Positions 24,332 to 30,256 of a DNA stretch of 36,640 nt are shown one piece after another (positions within the stretch are counted from its first letter, which is position 1; every line of letters begins with the position of its first letter). The notes beneath the pieces were generated by a model. That model was not told the DNA's origin. It saw nothing but the letters and a program-made list of their open reading frames with translations, and made no database searches. The DNA is from Clostridia bacterium (GTDB taxonomy: Bacteria; Bacillota; Clostridia; Christensenellales; CAG-138), in the NCBI GenBank assembly GCA_003246365.1, contig QKAN01000091.1, positions 1 to 36,640 of the forward strand, in the 5' to 3' direction. The translations under genes and the position numbers were made by a program.

Positions 24332-24348
24332 AATGTGACGGTCACATT
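24332..24348. promoter_or_regulatory. Perfect 17-bp palindrome in the msmX-like leader (probable operator)
   Basis: AATGTGAC and GTCACATT are exact inverted repeats around a single central base. The TGTGA/TCACA arms recall CRP/FNR-type sites, but the arms are too close for classical CRP (3 nt instead of 6 between them). The site lies in the transcribed leader, 60 bp upstream of the start codon, a position suited to a repressor roadblock. The regulator is unknown. Confidence 0.55.
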
Positions 24349-24596
24349 ACGACAGGTCTCCACACTGCCGCACCGCAAGCCATGCGGATGGGTATCCCTC
24401 CTTTATTAGCGTCGCGGAGAATAATAAAAAGTGGAGTAAACCCCGCGCGCAGGAATACAGAAAAATGCTTCTTATATTATTGCAGATGTCGCACAACTTC
24501 GCAAGACTTAAGAACCACTTAAATTTAATTCCAAAAAAAGGATAACTATTTGAGAAAATAGACAGCTATAAAATTGAATATATTGTCATTTAAAGG

Positions 24597-24625
24597 TTGA
24601 CTTATTCAACATCGTGTGGTATATT
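24597..24625 (+). promoter_or_regulatory. Promoter of the initiator tRNA gene
   Basis: TTGACT (24597-24602), a 17-nt spacer and TATATT (24620-24625) precede the tRNA by 26 nt, giving a short 5' leader for RNase P to remove. Confidence 0.75.
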
Positions 24626-24651
24626 ACTTTTTGCACGTCGAAAGATGCCGT

Positions 24652-24727
<76 letters not shown>

Positions 24728-24755
24728 ATTGTACGCAAAATGGTGCGTAAAGAAA

Positions 24756-24794
24756 AACAGCCGATAACCGCAAAGGTTCGGCTGTTCTTTTTAA
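24756..24794 (+). terminator. Terminator of the tRNA gene
   Basis: AACAGCCG pairs with CGGCTGTT, with an inner AACC/GGTT extension and a GCAAA loop, followed by a TTTTT-rich tail. Confidence 0.82.
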
Positions 24795-24954
24795 TTTCAC
24801 AAACTAACATGCAATATATCCCTTATCAAGTAGATATTTTTTATATCATCTATATCCTTTTCATCTTTTGGAACTGGGAAATTGTAATGTTTTAAACACT
24901 GCTCTATCTGTATAAGCTGATTTCGGTTTGTCATTTAAAGCACGGCGTATGGGG

Positions 24955-25490
24955 TGTTAGTAAGTCGGACAGATTGTATAATGTACAGGCTCTCTTAAAT
25001 CTGCTGGTGACAAGTATCAAAAAGTTCCGTGTAAACGGATGTTGTTGAACCAATGAACATACTCCAGCAACTCCATCTGGAAATGCTCTAGCGTTTCAAA
25101 GCGGCGCGAGCAAATGAATTCGGCTTTGATCATTTTGAAGTTTGATTCGGCTACAGCGTTGTTGTATGGGCAACTTTTCATGCTCAGTGAGCGGTTGATC
25201 TGGAAACTATCGAGCAATTCGTCGATCAGCATATTGTCAAACTCGCTGCCCCGGTCCTTGTTAATCATTTGGATGTCGAACAGATTCCACTTCACCGTTG
25301 AGAACGACTCGTGTACCAACTCGGCGTTTTTATTTACACCTGCACTTTGCCCGATGATCTCCCGGGCTCCAAGCTCAATCAGGATGCAAACATACGCCCA
25401 CCTTGCCCGACTCGGACATAGATCAAATCGCTCACGACACAGGCTCCAGGAGCCTGATTGTTGAAATCTCTGGCCAGAAAGCTGGGAATA
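24955..25490 (-). mobile_element. Remnant of an IS3-family insertion sequence (copy 1)
   Basis: The element end is marked by TGTTAGTAAGTCGGACAG at 24955-24972, with the TG start and GTCGGAC core typical of IS3-family terminal repeats. About 45 nt further in, the C-terminal part of the OrfB transposase begins (minus strand). The other end, OrfA and the N-terminal half of OrfB are missing. A shorter copy of the same end occurs at 28052-28121 in the same orientation. Confidence 0.75.
25017..25490 (-). pseudogene. IS3-family transposase OrfB, C-terminal fragment with frameshift
   Basis: Residues from Asn-Lys-Asp-Arg-Gly-Ser-Glu-Phe through Trp-Phe-Asn-Asn-Ile-Arg-Leu-His-Gly-Thr-Phe are the C-terminal part of the rve integrase core of IS3/IS150-type OrfB. 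They include the Asp of Asp-Arg-Gly-Ser-Glu-Phe and the downstream Glu in Ala-Glu-Ser-Asn-Phe-Lys. An open frame runs 25017-25319. Homology continues upstream through Ala-Arg-Glu-Ile-Ile-Gly-Gln-Ser-Ala-Gly. After a one-base shift near 25400, it continues in another frame as Val-Val-Ser-Asp-Leu-Ile-Tyr-Val-Arg-Val-Gly. The N-terminal third is absent. The gene cannot make active transposase. Confidence 0.85.
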
Positions 25491-25672
25491 GCAGCCCCGT
25501 TATTCAAACACACAACATGACATTGTGAATCTACCGTGCTATTATTATAACAATTAGTAGAAAAATAACCCGAATTTTGTTTAAATGGCCCGTCATGTCG
25601 TCTTCTATTCGGACAACCGCCTGTAATATGAGTGATTTTCAGTTTAACAACAATGCGAAATCAGTGTGTTGC

Positions 25673-25702
25673 TTGTTTATGGCTATAACACAACCATAAT
25701 AT
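25673..25702 (+). promoter_or_regulatory. Putative promoter with inverted repeat ahead of the RloC-like gene
   Basis: TTGTTT (25673-25678) and TAATAT (25697-25702) are spaced by 18 nt. An inverted repeat TTATGG / CCATAA (25677-25682 and 25694-25699) overlaps the end of the -35 box, the spacer and the start of the -10 box, so a bound dimer could shut the promoter. AGGAGG and the start codon follow. Confidence 0.5.
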
Positions 25703-25730
25703 ATCGTGGATGATGAGGAGGAACAGTATA

Positions 25731-27938
25731 ATGTCAAGCAATCTTTTCATTACTGGAATGGCTCCAATTAAAATCAGCCTGTCGCATCACCCTGACAAGT
25801 TCAGTCAAATTAGCAAAGAATTTACCTTGTTAAAGAAAGTTAACTTTGTGTTCGGAAGAAACGGCACGGGAAAAACCACCATATCCGATGAGCTTTTAAG
25901 TCAACTGTCTACCGACTATGATGTTTGCGTATTTAAGGATTTTGATGGCGTTGTCGAGAATGATAGGCTGAATGCTGTCGCGCTTGGCACAAAAAACGCA
26001 AAAATACAGAAAGATATCGACATTGTTAATGGTGCGATCGTCGAAATCAGAGAACAAATCGAATTGCCAAAAGAAAAAAATGCTGATAATCTGTTTACCA
26101 AAGCGGCAAAATCAAAGGAAGAGTATGATAAGCAGGAGAAGAAAATAAACGCTTTTTTCACCGATTCCGCACGAAAGATAAAAAACAAATCGAATCCGCA
26201 AATCTCAAAAACATCTTATGATAAAGCAAGTTTTCAAGATGATATAACGAAAGCTAATTCACTTTCAGAGGGCAGTATTGCGGCACATAAAAACACGATA
26301 AAAGCAGACAAGAAGGCGAATGTTCCAGACATCCTTTTTCCAGCTGTTGGTTTGTCATCCTATTTGGAGTCTACAAATGAGATTTTGCAATCAAGCGTAA
26401 CCCAAACGCAGAATATACCTGAACTAACAGGCAAAACAGATAAGCAGAATTTTGCCAGACTAGGCATGAGTATTCATGAGCATAAAGCTGGTGAACTATG
26501 CGCTTTTTGTGGCAATGAAATTTCTGATGAGCGATGGCAGCTGTTGGGCGAATATTTCAATAATGAGGTAAAAACGCTGGTAACCTGCATCGACAATGAA
26601 ATTTTAAAAATCGACTTAGAACTTGATTCCATAAAAGAAATAGAAGGGATGAAAAAAGAGGATTTCTACGCTAAGTTTGAGCAGGACATAAAGAATCTAA
26701 ATCTACAAATTATTGCTAAACGAAACGAATATAAGGAGTTCCTTGGAAGCCTGCAAACTGCGCTAAAAGAAAAGAAAGACAGCCTTTTTACCAAATCTCC
26801 ACCGTTGAAAATAACTATACCAGAAAGCTTCAATGATATAGAAAATAAATACAAAGCCTTGGTAAAGAATCATAACGAGTTATCGCTAAATCTCAAAATG
26901 GAGCAAGAAAACGCAAAAGATGCTTTGCGCTATCATGAGATTAAAAAAATCCTGGACGAATTCAAATATGATGATGAGAACATCAATTTAGCAACACTTA
27001 AGGCCGCAAGTGATCAGGCAGAAAAGGCTCTTAGCAACAAAAAAAATGAGCTTCAGGAGAAGCAGGAAGTACGTAAAGCTCTGATTTTGAAGACGAAGGA
27101 CGAAGAAAAAATCGCCGAAAAGATTAATAAGTCGCTGTCAAGCATGGGAGTTGTTTCGTTCTCGCTTAAACTAGTTGAAGACAATGATGAAAGCCAAAAA
27201 GGACAATATCAAATAAAAAGGCATGATGGTGATATTCGGCAAATCACGAAATTGAGTAAAGGCGAGAAAAACATTATCGCTTTCCTGTATTTTATTTTTA
27301 GTCTCGAAAGCGTCAACAGCAAGAGTAAACCAAAGATCATAGTGCTGGATGATCCAATGACAAGCAATGATGATACGATGCAATATTTAATGATCGGAGA
27401 GATCCAAAAACTTTACAGAGGGCTCAAGGACGGAAATTATTTCATCTTACTCACTCACAATTGTCATTTCTATCTAAATGTTCGGCCTAATATAGGGATA
27501 ACGTACAAGGAGAATGGCAAAGACATAAGTTTCTATGACAAATATGGAGTTTATCATTTGTTTTCTGATGGAAAGCGCACGACCATAAAAAGTATAAACA
27601 CAGGAAAACAGGACTTCAAAACGAGTTATGAGACCCTCTGGAAAGAATTAGTGTTTCTCTATGATGCAGAAGACGCAGCACCGGATTTGATGTTAAGTCC
27701 TTGTCGTAAAATCTGTGAAACCTACATGGATTTCACAAAGAAGGGCATCGAGGCGTTTTACGGTGATAACATAAACGCTAAAAAGCTATTTGACGTTAAC
27801 CAACACTCAATAGACGATTTCGAGGCTGAAGCAAATGGCAGGACAAAGGACGAGATAAAAAATATTTTATACAATCTATTTAAAGACAACGGTGCGGAAG
27901 ACCATATGAATAGTTACTGGAGAGGAGGAAAATCGTAA
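25731..27938 (+). CDS. AAA/SMC-like ATPase with zinc-hook motif, candidate RloC-like anticodon nuclease
   Basis: This 735-residue protein is of the AAA_13/RloC/PrrC type. Walker A GRNGTGKTT is at 42-50. A long charged coiled coil (about 90-470) is interrupted by Cys-Ala-Phe-Cys-Gly at 257-261, a CxxCG zinc-hook-like motif. The second ATPase half has signature LSKGEKN at 508-514, Walker B IIVLDDP at 536-542, and the H-loop Leu-Thr-His (H576). In the C-terminal domain, R659-x3-E663 and, 29 residues later, H692 (Gln-His-Ser) resemble the Arg/Glu/His nuclease triad of PrrC and RloC. RloC proteins cut tRNA anticodon loops after DNA damage or phage infection. The start at 25731 has AGGAGG 9 nt upstream. 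The gene is AT-rich compared with its surroundings, suggesting transfer, and overlaps a truncated DUF2130 gene. A nuclease role is inferred; a repair-type SMC-like ATPase is the alternative. Confidence 0.85.
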   Translation: MSSNLFITGMAPIKISLSHHPDKFSQISKEFTLLKKVNFVFGRNGTGKTTISDELLSQLSTDYDVCVFKDFDGVVENDRLNAVALGTKNAKIQKDIDIVNGAIVEIREQIELPKEKNADNLFTKAAKSKEEYDKQEKKINAFFTDSARKIKNKSNPQISKTSYDKASFQDDITKANSLSEGSIAAHKNTIKADKKANVPDILFPAVGLSSYLESTNEILQSSVTQTQNIPELTGKTDKQNFARLGMSIHEHKAGELCAFCGNEISDERWQLLGEYFNNEVKTLVTCIDNEILKIDLELDSIKEIEGMKKEDFYAKFEQDIKNLNLQIIAKRNEYKEFLGSLQTALKEKKDSLFTKSPPLKITIPESFNDIENKYKALVKNHNELSLNLKMEQENAKDALRYHEIKKILDEFKYDDENINLATLKAASDQAEKALSNKKNELQEKQEVRKALILKTKDEEKIAEKINKSLSSMGVVSFSLKLVEDNDESQKGQYQIKRHDGDIRQITKLSKGEKNIIAFLYFIFSLESVNSKSKPKIIVLDDPMTSNDDTMQYLMIGEIQKLYRGLKDGNYFILLTHNCHFYLNVRPNIGITYKENGKDISFYDKYGVYHLFSDGKRTTIKSINTGKQDFKTSYETLWKELVFLYDAEDAAPDLMLSPCRKICETYMDFTKKGIEAFYGDNINAKKLFDVNQHSIDDFEAEANGRTKDEIKNILYNLFKDNGAEDHMNSYWRGGKS

Positions 27939-28063
27939 ACGAAATTGAAAGCCCAAATTGTGGCAAAGTACTTAAAGTAGATGAAACGGGTTTTGAAAAT
28001 ATCATCAAACAGGTGCGTGACCACAAATTTGAGAAAGAGCTAAATGTGGATTGTCAAAAGTAA
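27935..28063 (+). pseudogene. Truncated DUF2130 gene (N-terminal ~43 codons)
   Basis: The frame starting inside the stop of the ATPase gene reads Asn-Glu-Ile-Glu-Ser-Pro-Asn-Cys-Gly-Lys-Val, then Lys-Gln-Val-Arg-Asp-His-Lys-Phe-Glu-Lys-Glu-Leu. That is the start of DUF2130 proteins, whose first segment normally carries a C-P-x-C metal motif; here the first Cys is Ser. A GGAGGAAAA site precedes it, but the codon in the start position is GTA rather than ATG. After about 40 codons the sequence runs into the IS remnant and hits a TAA within it. So start, first Cys and the rest of the protein are all lost. The one-base-scale overlap suggests the intact gene was once co-translated with the ATPase. 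Confidence 0.7.
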
Positions 28064-28121
28064 GTCGGACAGCTGGTGGCAAGCATCAAAGTGTTCCGTG
28101 TAAACGGATGTTGTTGAACCA
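28052..28121 (-). mobile_element. Remnant of the same IS3-family element (copy 2)
   Basis: AGTAAGTCGGACAG followed by the last codons of OrfB (Trp-Phe-Asn-Asn-Ile-Arg-Leu-His-Gly-Thr-Leu, stop) repeats copy 1 in the same orientation. It lacks a 28-nt stretch present in copy 1 between the terminal repeat and the transposase stop, and differs at a few bases. The rest of the element is missing. Confidence 0.75.
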
Positions 28122-28162
28122 GCAGCTTTTCATTAAATTCCCATTAGCACCTTTTGGGGCAA

Positions 28163-28198
28163 TAAAAAAGCCGAGTAGAATAATTTCCACTCGGCTTC
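28163..28198. terminator. Terminator at the end of the prophage late operon
   Basis: AAGCCGAGT and ACTCGGCTT form a 9-bp stem, extended by GAA/TTC after a mismatch, with six As on the left and seven Ts on the right. It works for the minus-strand phage genes and can also stop plus-strand reading from the island. Confidence 0.85.
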
Positions 28199-28215
28199 CA
28201 TTTTTTTGTCCGCTG

Positions 28216-28512
28216 TTACTCGGTCGTAATGCTTGCCTTAATCCTTACCCACAAATCGTGCACGAAGCTCGGCCCGCGCCCAAGCGCAACACCGGTGAGC
28301 ACGTAGAGAATATACAGCAACACCGGCTGCGTGACTTCGACCACACCGGCGAGGAAGTTGATCTTCGCGACGATTGCAATCACGATGCCGATACACATAC
28401 TAACGATCTCCGCGATGGTGATCGTCCCTGCGGTCTTATCCCAAAGTGGTTTGATCGTCTGTACAATGGCCTCAACAAAGAGTGCCAAGATGATCAGGTT
28501 TGCCAAATCCAT
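28216..28512 (-). CDS. Prophage small membrane protein, holin candidate
   Basis: This 98-residue protein has three hydrophobic segments (about 5-22, 30-55 and 60-80), a short N-terminus and a charged C-terminal tail (Trp-Val-Arg-Ile-Lys). The size, topology and position next to the endolysin fit a class I holin. It is the last gene of the phage operon, with AAAGGAG before the ATG and the terminator after it. No family-specific motif was recognised. Confidence 0.65.
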   Translation of the reverse strand: MDLANLIILALFVEAIVQTIKPLWDKTAGTITIAEIVSMCIGIVIAIVAKINFLAGVVEVTQPVLLYILYVLTGVALGRGPSFVHDLWVRIKASITTE

Positions 28513-28529
28513 AAAGAATCTCCTTTCAT

Positions 28530-28820
28530 TTATCCAACGGCGTTATCGCCGGAAGAATTGTTGTTCAAATTCCCGCTTTTTATAGTTTTAATCGCGTCAG
28601 ATGCGATTTTAGCGATCTTTACGCCGCCCGTGACACCGAGCTCAAGGCCGGTCCATTTAAACCATTCCTTGATCAGCGTAGATGGCTCATCCGCGCCGTT
28701 CTGCATCGCGTAGAGTACGCCAACCGCGAACGCGACGTTTAGGAAGATCACGAGCGCAACGATCCATTTTGAATATTGTCCCTTTTCGGGTATCTTGTTG
28801 CTTGTGTCAGGTGTTTCCAT
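28530..28820 (-). CDS. Prophage small single-helix membrane protein
   Basis: This 96-residue protein has a polar N-terminus (about 18 residues), one membrane helix near 19-40, then a soluble tail with an amphipathic helix (Val-Lys-Ile-Ala-Lys-Ile-Ala-Ser-Asp-Ala-Ile) and an Asn/Ser-rich end. It overlaps the endolysin stop by 14 nt and has a strong GGAGGTG site. It may be a second holin or antiholin component; I do not recognise the family. Confidence 0.6.
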   Translation of the reverse strand: METPDTSNKIPEKGQYSKWIVALVIFLNVAFAVGVLYAMQNGADEPSTLIKEWFKWTGLELGVTGGVKIAKIASDAIKTIKSGNLNNNSSGDNAVG

Positions 28821-29601
28821 CGCGCACCTCCGAAACCAATTCGAAGTAGATGTACCCGATTACGCCATGGAAGTTGATCTTGTACCATTCTTCTTCGACC
28901 GCGAAGACGTCGAAAACTTCGTTGACGTAAGCTTTCCCGATCTTGGAGTTTTCTAGGCCGGGTCCGCTTCGCACATTGCACCATTCGTTTATGCCATCAA
29001 CGATGATCTGACAAACGACTTCAAGATCATCGACCGACTCAGCGTCAGACGATACAGTGGAAATCTGCGAAGCCTGTTCGCTTGCTGCAGACACTTCTTT
29101 CGCGTCTAGTTTCTTAACCCAACCTATTTTCGCCCAGAACGATGCCGTATACGGTTCGCTTACAACGCCGTCTTCGCGGCCTTTTGCGTGGTATTGGTAT
29201 CCGTTGAAGTAGATGCCAACATGCGTTTCATCCTCGCTGTCAGACGAGCTGACGCGGAATAGAAGCGCGCCGTTGACAGGGGTAGAAATCTCATTGCATC
29301 GCGCCCAAAGTCCATCACAATCGCGCCGTTTATCAAGTGCACCAACAGACATAAGAGCGGCCGAAATATACCCGGAGCAATCATATGCACGAAAGGCTGT
29401 TTTGCCAGAAGCAAGTCGTTTCTTCCATGTCGCAACCGCTTGATCCGCATGCGCTCCGTTCTGATTCACGGATTCCTTCTCGCGGATCCACGCCTCAGTG
29501 ATAGACGCAGCTTTCGTTCCGCTACCACCCCAGACATAAATATCGCCCGCGGCAACTCGTTCCTTACAGAATGCAAGAATTTTTTGTAATGTATCGTTCA
29601 T
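28807..29601 (-). CDS. Prophage endolysin: NlpC/P60 peptidase with C-terminal SH3 domain
   Basis: This 264-residue protein has an NlpC/P60 cysteine peptidase domain in residues 1-150: the nucleophile Cys75 in Tyr-Asp-Cys-Ser-Gly-Tyr, the His127 in Thr-His-Val-Gly-Ile-Tyr and a likely third residue His138. A Ser/Ala-rich linker follows, then an SH3b wall-binding domain (about 200-262, with Cys-Asn-Val-Arg-Ser-Gly-Pro-Gly). The protein should cut peptidoglycan stem peptides at the end of infection. The ATG at 29601 directly follows the stop of the upstream gene; the longer frame upstream lies within that gene. It has no signal peptide, so it depends on the holin. Confidence 0.9.
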   Translation of the reverse strand: MNDTLQKILAFCKERVAAGDIYVWGGSGTKAASITEAWIREKESVNQNGAHADQAVATWKKRLASGKTAFRAYDCSGYISAALMSVGALDKRRDCDGLWARCNEISTPVNGALLFRVSSSDSEDETHVGIYFNGYQYHAKGREDGVVSEPYTASFWAKIGWVKKLDAKEVSAASEQASQISTVSSDAESVDDLEVVCQIIVDGINEWCNVRSGPGLENSKIGKAYVNEVFDVFAVEEEWYKINFHGVIGYIYFELVSEVRDGNT

Positions 29602-29602
29602 G

Positions 29603-29908
29603 TTATGCACCATCCTTTTCATTGAGAACACAGTCAATTCGATCAAGTCGCTTGTGGGCAGAACTCGCAGAGCCCTCGACCGCTGATAACCTGCTGTATA
29701 CTTCAGTGTTGACCTTGCGTTGGTCACGCTGTTCGCACTTTATGTCATCGGTGTTAGACTTCAAATACCCCAAGTCAGAAATGATCTGTCCCATTTTTTG
29801 GCCATCCCCAGAATCATCGGATTTTTTATTTCGGAACAGAGCTACAATCCCGAATACCATTCCAAGTACTATCGCCAGTGTGCTGATAATGTCTTTCAGC
29901 GCTTCCAT
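29603..29908 (-). CDS. Prophage membrane-anchored coiled-coil protein (XhlA-like)
   Basis: This 101-residue protein has one N-terminal membrane helix (about 6-26) followed by a charged helical region (Leu-Gly-Tyr-Leu-Lys, Asp-Ile-Lys, Arg-Leu-Asp-Arg-Ile) suited to a coiled coil. It resembles the XhlA-type partner found beside holins in Firmicutes phages. The ATG at 29908 was chosen over an upstream ATG because AGGAGG lies 9 nt before it. The gene ends just before the endolysin start. Confidence 0.7.
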   Translation of the reverse strand: MEALKDIISTLAIVLGMVFGIVALFRNKKSDDSGDGQKMGQIISDLGYLKSNTDDIKCEQRDQRKVNTEVYSRLSAVEGSASSAHKRLDRIDCVLNEKDGA

Positions 29909-29921
29909 CCGTCGTTTCCTC

Positions 29922-30011
29922 CTATGCCCGCGGAGTGCGGGAGATCTTCGCAAATAAAATAGCCGCCGCAATTAAAGCGACGGCCATGATGCCGATACCG
30001 ATTAAATACAT
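29922..30011 (-). CDS. Very small hydrophobic prophage protein (29 residues)
   Basis: The 29-residue frame starts MYLIGIGIMAVAL and is one continuous membrane helix with a short basic tail (Lys-Ile-Ser-Arg-Thr-Pro-Arg-Ala). It fills the gap between the XkdW-like gene and the XhlA-like gene, and its stop touches the AGGAGG of the latter, which fits translational coupling. Its own ribosome binding site is weak. It may help in lysis. Confidence 0.45.
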   Translation of the reverse strand: MYLIGIGIMAVALIAAAILFAKISRTPRA

Positions 30012-30019
30012 CGTGGGGA

Positions 30020-30244
30020 TTACACGTCTCGTAAAGCTTCGAGGGCATCTATCTGCGCTTGCAGCGCAGCAATTTGTTCGTCAATCGTCAGTGATTCAGT
30101 TGGCTTTGGTTTTGTGAACGTTCCATCTGAATAGTTGTCGCCGATCGATACGGAATCATTCGCGAGCACACCTTCAACTCCGTCCGGCAGCGGTCCGACA
30201 ATCACGTTCACAACAGTGCCGTTTTCAATAATTGCGAAATTCAT
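30020..30244 (-). CDS. Short prophage tail-associated protein (XkdW-like)
   Basis: This 74-residue protein begins with strands Asn-Phe-Ala-Ile-Ile-Glu-Asn-Gly-Thr-Val-Val-Asn-Val-Ile and ends in a helix Ile-Asp-Glu-Gln-Ile-Ala-Ala-Leu-Gln-Ala-Gln-Ile-Asp-Ala-Leu. That layout and its place directly after a tail-fibre-like gene recall XkdW of the PBSX element and many short phage tail genes. AAGGAGAG lies 6 nt upstream of the ATG. Confidence 0.7.
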   Translation of the reverse strand: MNFAIIENGTVVNVIVGPLPDGVEGVLANDSVSIGDNYSDGTFTKPKPTESLTIDEQIAALQAQIDALEALRDV

Positions 30245-30256
30245 AGATTTCTCTCC

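Larger units (their letters stand above)
24273..24651. other. Leader/intergenic region between msmX-like gene and tRNA
   Basis: The left half is the GC-rich leader of the minus-strand ATPase gene. It holds a perfect palindrome at 24332-24348 and a strong SD-like AAAGGAGGG (minus strand, 24396-24404) followed by a 13-codon frame at 24342-24383. The right half (24420-24595) is AT-rich and carries no gene. A TTGCGA ... TAATAT pair with long (19-nt) spacing on the minus strand near 24475-24505 might be the ATPase promoter but is weak. Confidence 0.5.

Noticed and set aside
23190-24332. A 380-codon plus-strand open frame
   Set aside because: It is the exact antisense of the MsmX/UgpC ATPase gene, whose motifs are complete; the translation has no family resemblance and no ribosome binding site.
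25500-25650. Minus-strand frame continuing from the IS fragment past 25500
   Set aside because: It stays open but shows no similarity to IS3 OrfB upstream residues or any family, and carries no start signal.
28122-28168. Prophage attachment site
   Set aside because: The boundary must lie about here, but with only one prophage end in the window no repeat can be matched, and the tRNA 3' end is not duplicated nearby.
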